Below are positions 54,923 through 64,000 of a DNA stretch of 64,000 nt, in pieces (the stretch's first letter is position 1; every line of letters begins with the position of its first letter). The stretch is from positions 1 to 64,000 of the forward strand of contig CALMPG010000075.1 in assembly GCA_937871915.1 (NCBI GenBank). The letters are read 5' to 3'. The position numbers were made by a program, and so were the translations under genes. Source of the stretch: an uncultured Phycisphaerales bacterium (GTDB taxonomy: Bacteria; Planctomycetota; Phycisphaerae; Phycisphaerales; UBA1924). The notes under the pieces are model-generated. The model was given only the letters and a program-made list of their open reading frames with translations, was not told where the DNA came from and did not search any database.

Positions 54923-57900
54923 GTGCGATACATTCCGCTGCGCCTTGTTGCTGGTTCGTTCGTTCGTTCTCTGTCCAGCGCGGCGGTGCTTGCCACCGTC
55001 GGCCTCGGGGCGTCCGCCGGTCCCGCCGCAGCGGACTCGAAACCGGATGCACGGATGCTCCGGTACCCAACCATCAGCAGCTCGCAGATCGCGTTCGTGT
55101 ACGCGAACAACATCTGGGTCGTTTCTCGCGAGGGGGGCGTGGCGAGCCCGCTGGCCGCGCCGCCGGGGGCGTCATCGTTGCCTCGCTTCAGCCCGGACGG
55201 GAAGACCATCGCGTTCGTGGGCAACTACGACGGGAACCGGGATATCTACACGGTGCCTGTCGCCGGCGGCGTTCCGTTTCGCGTCACGCACCACCCGGGG
55301 GCCGAATCGCTGAGCGGATGGGCGAGCGCGGACACGCTGCTTTTCTTCACCGCCGGGGCGGTGAACATGGCCCGGCAGACGCAGATGTTCACGGTTTCCG
55401 CGCACGGCGGGCTGCCGACCAAAGTGCCGGTTCCCTACGGCGCGTTCGGCTCGTACGACGCGACGGGCGAGTGGCTGGCGTACACCCCCCACTCCATCGA
55501 CAATCGGACCTGGAAGCGGTATCGCGGCGGGATGGCCACGGATGTGTGGCTGCTCAACATGAGGGACCACACCAGCAAGCGCCTTACCGACTGGGAGGGC
55601 ACCGACACGCTTCCGATGTGGGGGTTCGGGCCGGCGGCGAAGACCGTGTACTACCTCTCGGACGAGGGGGAGCAGCATCGGCTGAATATCTGGTCGTGCG
55701 AGATCGAGTCGGGCAAGAGGACGCAGCTCACGTCGTTTGCTGACGATGACGTGCGCTGGCCGTCGATCGGGCCGGGCGCTGCCGCGGGTGGGCGAGGGGA
55801 GATCGTGTTCCAGCTCGGCAGCCGGCTCATGCTGCTGAATCTCGACGCCGGGACGTCTGCTCCGGTGGAGGTGGTCATTCCGGGCGCCAGGCCAAAGATC
55901 AAGCCAAAGTCGGTCGATGCGTCCGAGACCATCACCTCCTGGTCCCTCGCGCCGAGCGGCAAACGCGTGCTGATGGTGGGTCGCGGCAACATCTGGAGCC
56001 TTCCCGCCAAGGAGGGCGTGACTCGCAATCTGAGCCATTCCCCCGCGGTGTTCGAGCGGGACGCGGCGTGGTCGCCCGACGGCCGGTGGATCGCGTATTT
56101 CTCGGATCAGTCGGGGGAGTATGAACTCTGGGTCCGCCCGTCCGATGCACGCCGGGCCGAGAATGAGAAGAAGGATGGCAAGGGAGACGATAGCGACGCG
56201 AAGGCCGTCGAGACGGTTCCGGTCGCGGGCAGGGCGATCGCGCCCGCCCGCCTGACCACGCTCGGCCCGGGATTTCGATATAACCCGGCGTGGTCGCCGG
56301 ATTCCATGCGAATCGCGTTTACGGATCGTGCGGGGCGCATCCTTGTGGCCAGCCTCGCATGGGAGGGCGACAGCGCGTCGGCCGTGGTGCGGACGATCGA
56401 CAAGGACCCGCAGGGTGAGCCGACACTGTCGTGGGCCAACGACTCGAAGCACATCGCCTACACGCGCGGCGATGAGGACAACGAACACGGCTGCGTCTGG
56501 ATCGCGACCCTGGGCGAGGCCAACGCCGAACCGATCCGCACGCGGGTCACGCATCCGATGTTCGACGCGGCCAATCCCACCTTTGATCGGAAGGGGGACT
56601 TTCTGTACTACCGGGCGTCGAACCGCTTTGCGTCGCCGCGGTATTCCGACATCGACAGCGCGTTCATCTATGCCGGGACGCAGCAGATCATGATGGTGCC
56701 GCTGCGTGAGGATGTGAAGAACCCGCTGGGGCTGCGGAGCGATGAGGAGAGCATCAAGAAGGACTCGGCCGCCAAGAAGCCCGCCGAGAAGAGGGACGAG
56801 GGCGAGGAGAGGGACGACAAGGGGGAGAAGAAGAAGGGGGATGAGAAGATCGACGCCGAGGGGCCCGGGCCCGACGAGGATAGGAAGGGCGACGAGAAGA
56901 AGCCCGACGCCAAGAACGCGGACCACCCGCCCAAGAAAGAGCTGAGGATCGACTTCGACGGCTTCGAGCGAAGGGCGGTGGCGCTGCCGATCTCGAGCGG
57001 CAACTTCGGCCCTATGGCCGTCTCCGACGATGGGCGCTTGGTGTACATGCGGCAGGGCTCGCGCGGCGAGGAGGACGCGGGGAGCAAGCGGGGCCTGAAG
57101 ATCTTTGATCCCAGGGCTGTCGGCTCGGGCGAGAAGAAGGACGAGGAGACGATCCTTGAGGGAGTGGCGGGGTTCGACATGTCGGCAAGCGGCAAGAAGT
57201 TGCTGGTGCGGATGTCGGGCGGCGGCGCCAAGTACCGCATCGTCGACCCCGTGGCCGGGGGCGGGAAGGCCCAGGATGTTGTGACGACGGGCATGAGGCT
57301 CACGGTGGACCCGCGAGAGGAGTGGAAGCAGATCTTCCAGGACGCCTGGCGGGTGCAGCGGGACTTCTTCTACGTCGAGAACATGCACGGGGTGGATTGG
57401 GCGGCCATGCGCACGCACTACGGCGCGATGATCGAGGACGCGGCCAGCCGCGAGGATGTGCAGTACATCCTCGGCGAGCTCATCAGCGAGCTGAACATCG
57501 GGCACGCCTACGTGCAGGGCGCGGGCGATGTTGGTGATCAGGGGCCGAGCGTGTCGGTCGGCATGCTCGGCTGCGATTTCGAGCTCGACTCGGGTGCGTA
57601 TCGCATCAAGCAGGTCTACACGGGAGCGCCGTGGGACGCCGACGCCCGCGGGCCTCTCGCCGGCGCGGTGGACGCCTCCGGCAGACGGGTGAGCGTCGAT
57701 GCCGGGACCTACGTGCTCGCGGTCAACGGGATCCCCATGGATACCCGCCAGGACCCGTGGGCCGCGTTCGTGGGCATGGCCGATCGGGCCATCGCCATCA
57801 CGGTCAGCGATCGGCCCTCGCTGGACTCGCCCGGGGCGAAAGAGGTTCTCGTGAAGCCGATCGGGAGCGACACGGCCCTGCGATACCGGGCGTGGATCGA

Positions 57901-58612
57901 GCGCAACCGCGAATACGTCGAGCGGACCTCCGAGGGCAAGGTCGGCTATGTCCATGTCCCCGACACGGGGGTGAACGGCCAGAACGAGCTGTTCCGGCAG
58001 TTCTACGGGCAAAAAGGGCGTGCGGCGATGATCATCGACGAGCGTTGGAACGGGGGCGGGCAGCTTCCGTACCACTTCATCGAGCTGCTCAATCGCCCGG
58101 CGACCAACGCGTGGGCCCTGCGCGACTGGCAGGACTGGATCACCCCCAACGATGCGCACCAGGGCCCCAAGTGCATGCTGGTGAACGGCCTGGCGGGGAG
58201 CGGCGGGGACATGTTTCCGTGGCTGTTCAAGCACGACAAGATCGGGCCGGTGATCGGGCAGCGCACCTGGGGCGGCCTGGTGGGCATTTCCGGCAATCCG
58301 CAATTCATCGACGGCGGAACCATGACGGTCCCCCGATTCGGCTTCTACAAGCTCGACGGTACCTGGGGCGTCGAGGGGCATGGGGTTGACCCGGACGTGG
58401 TCGTCGTGGACGATCCGGCCCTGATGCTCGATGGGGCCGGCCCCGACGGTCCGCACGCGTCCATCGCGGGCGGGCGGGGCGGGGGCGATCCCCAGCTCGA
58501 CGAGGCCATCAAGATGATGGTGCGCGAGGCGAAAGAGCACCCGTTTGTCAAACCGGTTCGTCCCCCTTCGCCCGATCGGAAGGGCATGGGGATTCCGGAA
58601 AGGGACCGCTGA
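54923..58612 (+). CDS. secreted tricorn-type protease (S41 family)
   Basis: From GTG 54923 (GGAGG 8 bases upstream) the product is 1229 residues. A signal peptide of about 38 residues ends near AGPAAA. Beta-propeller regions with TolB-like repeats (about 50-320 and 320-600) are followed by a PDZ domain and the C-terminal S41 protease core. Residues matching the tricorn catalytic set are His861 in LNIGHAY, Ser1093 in LAGSGGDMF and Glu1151 in WGVEGHG; the Ser next to the His in tricorn is Gly here. A 60-residue Lys/Glu/Asp-rich insert (about 615-675) separates propeller and protease. It would degrade peptides outside the cytoplasm. In-frame codons from 54737 are ignored because the signal peptide fixes the start. 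Confidence 0.9.
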   Translation: MRYIPLRLVAGSFVRSLSSAAVLATVGLGASAGPAAADSKPDARMLRYPTISSSQIAFVYANNIWVVSREGGVASPLAAPPGASSLPRFSPDGKTIAFVGNYDGNRDIYTVPVAGGVPFRVTHHPGAESLSGWASADTLLFFTAGAVNMARQTQMFTVSAHGGLPTKVPVPYGAFGSYDATGEWLAYTPHSIDNRTWKRYRGGMATDVWLLNMRDHTSKRLTDWEGTDTLPMWGFGPAAKTVYYLSDEGEQHRLNIWSCEIESGKRTQLTSFADDDVRWPSIGPGAAAGGRGEIVFQLGSRLMLLNLDAGTSAPVEVVIPGARPKIKPKSVDASETITSWSLAPSGKRVLMVGRGNIWSLPAKEGVTRNLSHSPAVFERDAAWSPDGRWIAYFSDQSGEYELWVRPSDARRAENEKKDGKGDDSDAKAVETVPVAGRAIAPARLTTLGPGFRYNPAWSPDSMRIAFTDRAGRILVASLAWEGDSASAVVRTIDKDPQGEPTLSWANDSKHIAYTRGDEDNEHGCVWIATLGEANAEPIRTRVTHPMFDAANPTFDRKGDFLYYRASNRFASPRYSDIDSAFIYAGTQQIMMVPLREDVKNPLGLRSDEESIKKDSAAKKPAEKRDEGEERDDKGEKKKGDEKIDAEGPGPDEDRKGDEKKPDAKNADHPPKKELRIDFDGFERRAVALPISSGNFGPMAVSDDGRLVYMRQGSRGEEDAGSKRGLKIFDPRAVGSGEKKDEETILEGVAGFDMSASGKKLLVRMSGGGAKYRIVDPVAGGGKAQDVVTTGMRLTVDPREEWKQIFQDAWRVQRDFFYVENMHGVDWAAMRTHYGAMIEDAASREDVQYILGELISELNIGHAYVQGAGDVGDQGPSVSVGMLGCDFELDSGAYRIKQVYTGAPWDADARGPLAGAVDASGRRVSVDAGTYVLAVNGIPMDTRQDPWAAFVGMADRAIAITVSDRPSLDSPGAKEVLVKPIGSDTALRYRAWIERNREYVERTSEGKVGYVHVPDTGVNGQNELFRQFYGQKGRAAMIIDERWNGGGQLPYHFIELLNRPATNAWALRDWQDWITPNDAHQGPKCMLVNGLAGSGGDMFPWLFKHDKIGPVIGQRTWGGLVGISGNPQFIDGGTMTVPRFGFYKLDGTWGVEGHGVDPDVVVVDDPALMLDGAGPDGPHASIAGGRGGGDPQLDEAIKMMVREAKEHPFVKPVRPPSPDRKGMGIPERDR

Positions 58613-58624
58613 TCGAACCGGCGA

Positions 58625-60580
58625 CTACCACCCGTTGCAGCCGGCAAGCCAGCAGTTCAGGAAGTCGAAGATGTCCTGCACGTTGAGCGTGCCGTCGCTG
58701 TTGACGTCGCCGTCGCCGGCGAACCAGCTGTTGAGGAAGTCGAAGATGTCCTGGACTTCCAGTGCCCCGCTGTTGTTCCAGTCGCATCGGCAGCGGAGCG
58801 GCAGCGTGGCGGAGTCCATCTCCGCCGGAACGCTCTTGCCGTGGAGGACCCACTGGTCGTAGGCCGTCTGGCCGCGGGTGTTGGAGGTGTTGGCGTCGCG
58901 CAGGAACTCGACGTACTCCTTGCTGGTGGTCTGGTACAGCACGGAGACCCGGACCGAGCGGGCGCCGAGGGGAATCGCGAAACGGGTGTCGTCCCAGTAC
59001 TGGCCGTCGGCGTAGGTGTTGGCGGGCACGTGGCCGGCCTGCACGGCCGTGAACCCGGAGTTGGTGAATCCCATGGGCGGGATGCGGTTGTCCTTGTAGT
59101 ACTTGTTGCTGATCGCCAGTCGGAAGCCGGGCCCGGGGATCGTGCCGACAAGGGCCGCCACGGGCGCGTCCGGTCCCATTTTCGCCTCGTACACCTTGGT
59201 CGAGGCCGCGTCGAGCACCGCCGTTGTCGGGTCGTAGGCCCCGCGCTCGGCGATAACGTTGTTGCCGGCGTCGAAGAACTTCGCGTTGATCCACATCCGC
59301 CGGCCCTCGTTGTAGCCGGTGGGGAGCTTGTGGCCGGAGAAGTTGATGATCCGCACGTTGATGGCGCCGTGCGACTGCGCGACCTCCAGGTCGCTCGCCG
59401 CCTGGAGCATGGCGACGTTGCGGGCGATCGACTCGTTGGTGTACTGCTCGTTGAGTTCCGTTTCGTCGTCGGGATACAGGCTGCGAACGGCCTTGAGGAC
59501 CCACGTGTTGGAGCCGTTGAAGTTGTGCTGGGGCAACGGGATGGGCTGGGCCGCGGTGGGCCGGGTGGGCGGCTCGAGCGAGCATCCCTGGCCGGAGATG
59601 CCGGGCATGTGGCAGTCCTGGCAGCTGGCGTAGCTCGGGGACAGGCCGCCGAAGCGGCCGTTGAGATTCACCGGCCCCTGGGCGAAGAGACTCTCGGACC
59701 ACTCGCTGTAGGTGCGCTGCTCGGGGAACTGGTCGAGCTTGCTGGGGGCCGGCGTCTGGTCGATGGCGTTGATCGCGTATGTGCCGTCGGTCTGGCGCGT
59801 GAAATGGGGTGTGGAGACGTCGTGGCAGGTCGCGCAGAGCCGGGACGAAAGATGGAACGGCGACTGCAGGAAGGCGTGATACTGGAACCCGGGTGGGGTG
59901 ATCGTCGACCACTCGATGTCAAGGTTGAACGGACCCCGCCGGCGGTCCTGCGGATCGAGCACCATGCTGGCGTTGTGGGCCGAGGGCGGGACGCCGGTGG
60001 TGAGGCCGGCGAGGACGGTCTGATCCACCGGGGGGCTGACGCCCGGCTGGTAGATCGGGTCCACCATGCGGTGGCAGATGTGGCATGCGACACCGACCCG
60101 ATTGGCCGCCGAGAGCGGGAGCGTGGTCCCATAGCCGGGCGATTCGGTGTCGTTGTCGAACTTCACCAGGTTGCGCATCCATGTCATCGGCGCGTGGCAC
60201 CGCATGCACAGCTGGCCGGCGTACGACGCGTCCTGCTCGGTGATCGCCAGCGCGGCGTAGAAGATGGGGTCCCGGGCCGATTGGCCCATCAGCGAGTGGT
60301 TCCACCGGCTGTAGGGCTCCATCGACTCGTCGTAGAACCCGTGGCAGGCGGCGCACATGGATGGGTCGATCAACGGGTCTGCGTACTCGAGGGGCTGGGA
60401 GCCGGGGATGAAGAAGTTCTGCCTGGTGGTCTGGAGCGGCTGGGTCGCCGTGGCCACGCCGACCGCGCAGACGATGAGCGCGGCGACCCAAAGGGCCTGG
60501 GCACGCACGCGCCCCCGGCACCGCTGGGCGACGCGGGTGAGGACATGCCAACGGCTTCGTTCACGCGAGGTGTTCCCCAC
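58625..60580 (-). CDS. GC-type dockerin-anchored pentaheme cytochrome
   Basis: The product is 651 residues. An N-terminal signal/membrane segment (about 29-46) is followed by five heme-c motifs: CAACH (76), CMRCH (125), CHICH (166), CATCH (249) and CQDCH (320). A beta-rich middle part (about 330-590) includes HKLPTGYNEGRR, common in multiheme cytochrome families. The C-terminus is a two-repeat dockerin-like module, each repeat reading near VQDIFDFLNSWFAG with calcium-type Asp/Asn loops, known from Phycisphaerae as a surface sorting or anchoring tail. It should carry electrons outside the cytoplasm, bound to a surface partner. It is a single gene with no oxidase partner visible. Confidence 0.87.
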   Translation of the reverse strand: MGNTSRERSRWHVLTRVAQRCRGRVRAQALWVAALIVCAVGVATATQPLQTTRQNFFIPGSQPLEYADPLIDPSMCAACHGFYDESMEPYSRWNHSLMGQSARDPIFYAALAITEQDASYAGQLCMRCHAPMTWMRNLVKFDNDTESPGYGTTLPLSAANRVGVACHICHRMVDPIYQPGVSPPVDQTVLAGLTTGVPPSAHNASMVLDPQDRRRGPFNLDIEWSTITPPGFQYHAFLQSPFHLSSRLCATCHDVSTPHFTRQTDGTYAINAIDQTPAPSKLDQFPEQRTYSEWSESLFAQGPVNLNGRFGGLSPSYASCQDCHMPGISGQGCSLEPPTRPTAAQPIPLPQHNFNGSNTWVLKAVRSLYPDDETELNEQYTNESIARNVAMLQAASDLEVAQSHGAINVRIINFSGHKLPTGYNEGRRMWINAKFFDAGNNVIAERGAYDPTTAVLDAASTKVYEAKMGPDAPVAALVGTIPGPGFRLAISNKYYKDNRIPPMGFTNSGFTAVQAGHVPANTYADGQYWDDTRFAIPLGARSVRVSVLYQTTSKEYVEFLRDANTSNTRGQTAYDQWVLHGKSVPAEMDSATLPLRCRCDWNNSGALEVQDIFDFLNSWFAGDGDVNSDGTLNVQDIFDFLNCWLAGCNGW

Positions 60581-60783
60581 GTTGCACTCCGATCTTGTGG
60601 TGATGAAACGGGGGGACGAATGCCACCCGATAGAAGACTAACACTCCGTACGTCGCGAACCAACGATCGGGTGCATCGGGGGCGTGGTTTCGGCGGCGAC
60701 GGTCGGACAAACAAGAGAGGTCCACGGGAGTTGGTTATCGGATTTGCGTACCCCGTGCAGACCCTGGGCCTCGGCGGATCGGT

Positions 60784-61785
60784 TCAGGGGTCGGTGCGGT
60801 CTGGCTTGGCCAATTCGATCTCCCCGGGTGCCGGGCAGAGACCAAGAGCCGCACCCTCGTCGAGCAGGCGCTGGATGGCCGCGCTGCCGTTTTCCCCGGC
60901 GTCGAGGGTCAGGTCGCTGACATACATCTCGATGTACCGCTCGGCCTGTGCCCGGCTGATCTCGGGGGCGAAGTGCATCGAGTACTCGAGGGACCGTGCC
61001 CCATAGGCCAGAGCGTGAAGGATTGAGGCGTGCAGGATGTTCACCACGCGCCGGGCGGTTCCCATGCCGAGTCGAGCATCAAGATCACGTCGAATGGCGT
61101 TGCCGCCTAGAGGCAGCGGCAAGCCGGTGCGGGTGAGCCACCACTGCCCGACGTCGGCGACCAGATCCACGCCCATCTGTGCAAACGTGAGTTGCGATTG
61201 GTGGATGAGCAGGCCATGGGTGACCCCGCCACGGCCGCTCGCGACGGCGTCGAGGATGCGGTCGAAGGGCATCTCGATGGTGCGCAGGCGGGGGTGGGAG
61301 TCGCCGAGCATCATGGACAGCACCAGGAAAGCGGTGGTCTCTCGCCCGGGGATGGCCAGCAGGGCGTCGGGGTCGAGCAGTGCCGCAACGCCCAGGTCCA
61401 GCGGGGAGAGTTCGCCCGCGTAGCACGTCGCGGATGCGACCGTGGGGACGCCTCCGGCACGGGCGACGACCTTGGGCCCGTACCCATAGCCCATGGAAGA
61501 TCCGAAACTCGTGAGTTGGTACGTGGCCGCCACTCTCGCGTAGCAGTTCATGGACATCGCGGTGATGTCGAGGTCGCCGTGCTCGATGGCCCACCGGTTG
61601 AGCACGGAGATGTCGGCCGCGATGGGGACGAAGCGAAGGTCGCCGGTGTCGATTTCCGGGGCGGTCACGACGCAGGCGGGCTCGACGGCCTGGTGGGAGC
61701 CGGGCGGCTGGATCATGCCGGTGATCGGCCACCACATGAACACATCGTCGGGATCGGGGGAATGGGCGAGGTAAATGTCGGGCAT
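60784..61785 (-). CDS. mqnD: 1,4-dihydroxy-6-naphthoate synthase (menaquinone, futalosine route)
   Basis: MqnD turns cyclic dehypoxanthine futalosine into 1,4-dihydroxy-6-naphthoate. The product is 333 residues with the family hallmarks LAHSPDPDDVFMWW at the N-terminus, ITAMSMNCYARV, SFGSSMGYGYGP, THGLLIHQSQLTF, and WWLTRTGLPLPLGGNAIRRD. It has a two-lobe periplasmic-binding-protein-like fold used as an enzyme. It lies 31 bases downstream of purF on the same strand and is likely cotranscribed. The other mqn genes are not in the window; the adenosine-deaminase-like gene at 22854 could supply the deaminase of this pathway. Confidence 0.88.
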   Translation of the reverse strand: MPDIYLAHSPDPDDVFMWWPITGMIQPPGSHQAVEPACVVTAPEIDTGDLRFVPIAADISVLNRWAIEHGDLDITAMSMNCYARVAATYQLTSFGSSMGYGYGPKVVARAGGVPTVASATCYAGELSPLDLGVAALLDPDALLAIPGRETTAFLVLSMMLGDSHPRLRTIEMPFDRILDAVASGRGGVTHGLLIHQSQLTFAQMGVDLVADVGQWWLTRTGLPLPLGGNAIRRDLDARLGMGTARRVVNILHASILHALAYGARSLEYSMHFAPEISRAQAERYIEMYVSDLTLDAGENGSAAIQRLLDEGAALGLCPAPGEIELAKPDRTDP

Positions 61786-61816
61786 GCTCGCTCGACTCGC
61801 GGACGCGAGAGGGTTC

Positions 61817-63364
61817 CTAGAACATCTGCAACTGGCGCGTGGCGACCTCGTCGGTCACCGGGTGGTCCGGGTCGAGCCGGTAGTCCCCGGTGTAGCAGGC
61901 CGTGCACCAGTGCTCGCGGGGCTGCGTCTTCACGCACGAGAGCATGCCGTCGAGCGAGAGGTAGTGCAGGGAATCGACGCCGAGAAACACGCGGATTTCC
62001 TCGACGCTCTTCTTGTGGGCGATCAGCTGGTCGCGGCAGGCGAAGTCCACGCCGAAATAGCAGGGATGTCGGATCGGGGGGCAACTGATCCGCAGGTGGA
62101 TCTCCTTGGCCCCGGCCTCGCGAAGCTGGTTCATCTTCACCTGCGTGGTGGTGCCCCGCACGATGGAGTCGTCCACCACGATGAGCCGACCGCCCGCGAC
62201 GATCTCGCGGATCACGTTGAGTTTGAGGCGCACGGCCGCGTTCCGCTCGGTCTGCGTCGGCTTGATGAACGTCCGTCCCACGTAGCGATTCGGGACGATA
62301 CCCTCGCGGTAGGGGATGCCGCTGGCCCGCGCGTAGCCAGAGGCGGCGGACCGGCCGGAATCGGGCATGGGCATGACGCAATCGGCGTCAACCGGCGCCT
62401 CGATCGCGAGTTGTTCGCCGAGCCGCTCCCGCACGATCTGCACGTTCTCGCCGAACACCACGCTCGAGGGATTGGCGAAGTACACATGCTCGAAAACGCA
62501 GTGGGCTCGCCGAGGCGCGGGGTCGTCGAACCGGCGGCTGGTCACGCCCGCATCCGAGAGCGTCACGATCTCGCCCGGCTCGACTTCACGCACCAGCGCC
62601 GCTCCCAGCACATCCAGCGCGACGGTCTCGCTCGCGACCACGTGCCGGCCGTCCGGCAGCCGCCCGAGCACAAGCGGCCGCCATCCCCACGGGTCCCGCG
62701 CGGCCTCGATCCGGTCGGGGAACAGAAACACGAGGCTGTATGCCCCCTCCAGATGACGCAGCGTCGCGGCCAACGGATCGACCGCCCTCTGTTGCTCCGG
62801 CGAGGCGAGCAGGTGGATGATCACTTCGGTGTCACTGGTTGTGTGGAACAGGTGACCCGCTTCCTCGAACCGCTTCCGAAACGCGCCCGCGTTGATGAGG
62901 TTGCCATTGTGGGCCACCGCCACTTGCCCGCCGACGTAGCTCTCGAGCAGCGGTTGGGCGTTTCGCGGGAGCGAGCCTCCCGCGGTTGAGTACCGATTGT
63001 GTCCGATCGCTCCGCAGCCTTTGGTGTACGCCGACCCGTTCACGGGGGCCGCGTGCTTTCCATCGGCATGTTCGGGCCTGGCCGCCCGTTCGAGGGACTC
63101 GAGCACCGACCGGCGAAAAATCTCTGGAACCAATCCCATGCCCGTATGGGCTTCGAGGTGGGCGCCATTGCTGACGCAGATCCCAGCCGATTCCTGTCCG
63201 CGATGCTGCTGGGCGTACATGCCCAAGTAGCACAGCGTCGCCGGCTCGGGGCCGCCCCAGAGCCCGAATACGCCGCATTTGTCCTTTTTTTCCGGCAAAT
63301 CCCACTCGGCGCGGCCCGTCGCCGCGGGGAGGGACAGCACGGGAAGCGGAAGGCGGACGGTCAT
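61817..63364 (-). CDS. purF: amidophosphoribosyltransferase
   Basis: PurF makes 5-phosphoribosylamine from PRPP and glutamine, the first step of purine synthesis. The product is 515 residues. A 29-residue leader precedes the catalytic Cys30 of KCGVFGLWG, which needs removal of the leader; this is longer than the Bacillus propeptide. The glutamine amidotransferase domain (30-about 270) is followed by the PRPP domain with VVDDSIVRGTTT. Fe-S ligand cysteines of the Bacillus type are present (CVFEH, SCPPIRHP, CTACYTG near the C-terminus). No ribosome site precedes ATG 63364. It is followed by mqnD; the promoter region is shared with the divergent rpsD. Confidence 0.95.
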   Translation of the reverse strand: MTVRLPLPVLSLPAATGRAEWDLPEKKDKCGVFGLWGGPEPATLCYLGMYAQQHRGQESAGICVSNGAHLEAHTGMGLVPEIFRRSVLESLERAARPEHADGKHAAPVNGSAYTKGCGAIGHNRYSTAGGSLPRNAQPLLESYVGGQVAVAHNGNLINAGAFRKRFEEAGHLFHTTSDTEVIIHLLASPEQQRAVDPLAATLRHLEGAYSLVFLFPDRIEAARDPWGWRPLVLGRLPDGRHVVASETVALDVLGAALVREVEPGEIVTLSDAGVTSRRFDDPAPRRAHCVFEHVYFANPSSVVFGENVQIVRERLGEQLAIEAPVDADCVMPMPDSGRSAASGYARASGIPYREGIVPNRYVGRTFIKPTQTERNAAVRLKLNVIREIVAGGRLIVVDDSIVRGTTTQVKMNQLREAGAKEIHLRISCPPIRHPCYFGVDFACRDQLIAHKKSVEEIRVFLGVDSLHYLSLDGMLSCVKTQPREHWCTACYTGDYRLDPDHPVTDEVATRQLQMF

Positions 63365-63776
63365 CGAGAGGAGTGTAGGTGAAGCACGGAGCGAATCGGA
63401 CGCGAGAAGGTGTCGTTTGCCTGTTGGGCGTCCGGGAGAACGCGGGGGTCGCGAGAAGACCCTTGTGGGATTGCAGCTGACCAGTCGATGTTGCGAGCCC
63501 CACGCCCCTCAACGCGGGAGTCGAGGGAGGAACGGTCGGCAGACCCCGTCAAATCCCGGACAGGCACCGTCACTCTTGGATGAGAAACTTGACACCGACC
63601 ATTCCCCTGCCTTTACTCTCCGCCCCTGACATCTTGTTGATGCCCGGATCTCACCCAGCCGAACCGCAGCCGCGGCACCCGGCGCAGATCGTTCGCCCCC
63701 ACCACCCTTTGGGCGAACACGGCGGCCCAGTCCCGGACGTTTCCGGAGCCTGCGACCGCCCGACGGAAGGAGTCTC
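63365..63776. other. 412-base divergent region between purF and rpsD
   Basis: No protein gene is supported here. The first 220 bases would carry the purF promoter but show no good match. The rpsD promoter lies at 63589-63617, leaving an rpsD leader of about 150 bases in which S4 could act as autoregulator, as in other bacteria; I see no T-tailed terminator. Confidence 0.5.
63589..63617 (+). promoter_or_regulatory. sigma70-type promoter for rpsD
   Basis: A perfect TTGACA (63589-63594), 17 bases, TTTACT (63612-63617, 4 of 6). It resembles the promoter at 7243-7270 in its TTGACA box and C-rich spacer, consistent with a strong housekeeping promoter. Confidence 0.6.
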
Positions 63777-64000
63777 ATGGCTCGTTACACCGGTCCCAAG
63801 TTGAAGTTGTCCCGCCGCGTCGGCACGCCGATCGAGGATATCCCCAAGCACACGTCCAAGCGGACGCTCACGCCCCCCGGCATGCACGGGTATCGCGGTC
63901 GTCGCCTTCGCGACTTCGGTGTTCGCCTGAACGAGAAGCAGAAGCTGCGCCATCACTACCACGTGCTTGAGCGGCAGTTTCGTCGCTACATCGACGTGGC
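63777..64000 (+). CDS. rpsD: 30S ribosomal protein S4 (3' end outside window)
   Basis: The first 74 residues are present. [18 protein letters not shown] matches the S4 N-terminus, followed by [20 protein letters not shown] and [15 protein letters not shown], both conserved. S4 is a primary 16S rRNA binder that nucleates 30S assembly. The N-terminal zinc cysteines found in some S4 proteins are absent (Leu at the first position). AAGGAG at 63767-63772 is 4 bases before the ATG. The frame is open to the end of the window. Confidence 0.96.
   Translation, partial: MARYTGPKLKLSRRVGTPIEDIPKHTSKRTLTPPGMHGYRGRRLRDFGVRLNEKQKLRHHYHVLERQFRRYIDV

Noticed and set aside
55172-58540. A 1122-residue open frame on the minus strand
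   Set aside because: It lies exactly opposite the tricorn gene, is Arg/His/Pro-rich without any domain, and is explained by the GC-rich codon use of the real gene.

Overview
The window is high-GC bacterial DNA with dense, mostly typical genes. It most likely comes from a member of the Phycisphaerae or a close relative in the Planctomycetota. The clues are: a C-terminal pair of GC-type dockerin-like repeats on a secreted multiheme protein (58625-60580); a small membrane protein ending in a CxRCGYxL...CPECG zinc ribbon (1837-2211); an ECF sigma factor next to a Ser/Thr kinase with 16 WD40 repeats (49033-53366); an ECF sigma factor overlapping a giant VIT/vWA membrane protein (7598-12702); prepilin-like proteins cleaved at A|FT; FolE2; RNase Y; and the futalosine menaquinone gene mqnD. 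No rRNA, CRISPR array, phage or insertion sequence was seen.

Layout. 1-6982 holds metabolic and RNA-modification genes: astD (cut by the left edge), two small membrane proteins, folE2, hutH, a small lipoprotein and miaB. 6983-7597 has no protein gene but carries a consensus-like promoter, a strongly structured roughly 200-nt RNA candidate and a textbook terminator. 7598-16976 holds the ECF/VIT-vWA pair, a thioredoxin-like protein, a DUF58 protein and a membrane transglutaminase. 17177-22514 holds a PilZ protein, RNase Y with a long structured leader, an FtsX-type permease, and a lipoprotein joining a tyrosine-phosphatase-like domain to a heme-c motif. 22854-30705 holds an adenosine-deaminase-like enzyme, a chemoreceptor-like protein, fumC, queD, a pseudouridine synthase-methyltransferase fusion and coaB.

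30864-48635 is the most striking block: GspE/PilB - PilT - GspE/PilB - GspF/PilC followed by five N-terminally hydrophobic proteins in the order and character of type II secretion pseudopilins G-H-I-J-K. They are far larger than usual (295, 375, 511, 626 and 2007 residues). Four junctions are 4-base stop/start overlaps, so the block looks like one translationally coupled unit. The secretin and the inner-membrane assembly proteins are not in the window. A tRNA-Pro(TGG) follows.

49033-53366 is the second ECF sigma/kinase pair. 53557-54756 holds a hypothetical protein, a lipoprotein-signal frame and a VOC protein in a shifted frame. 54923-58612 is a secreted tricorn-type protease. The right end holds the dockerin-anchored pentaheme protein, the purF-mqnD operon, and the start of rpsD behind a TTGACA promoter.

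Links between genes. FolE2 and QueD could make consecutive steps toward queuosine, although FolE2 also serves folate. MqnD and the adenosine-deaminase-like enzyme may both belong to futalosine-dependent menaquinone synthesis; for the deaminase this is an inference. Both ECF factors sit beside a membrane protein that could relay an envelope signal. Many long open frames opposite the real genes are by-products of the high GC content and were left out.
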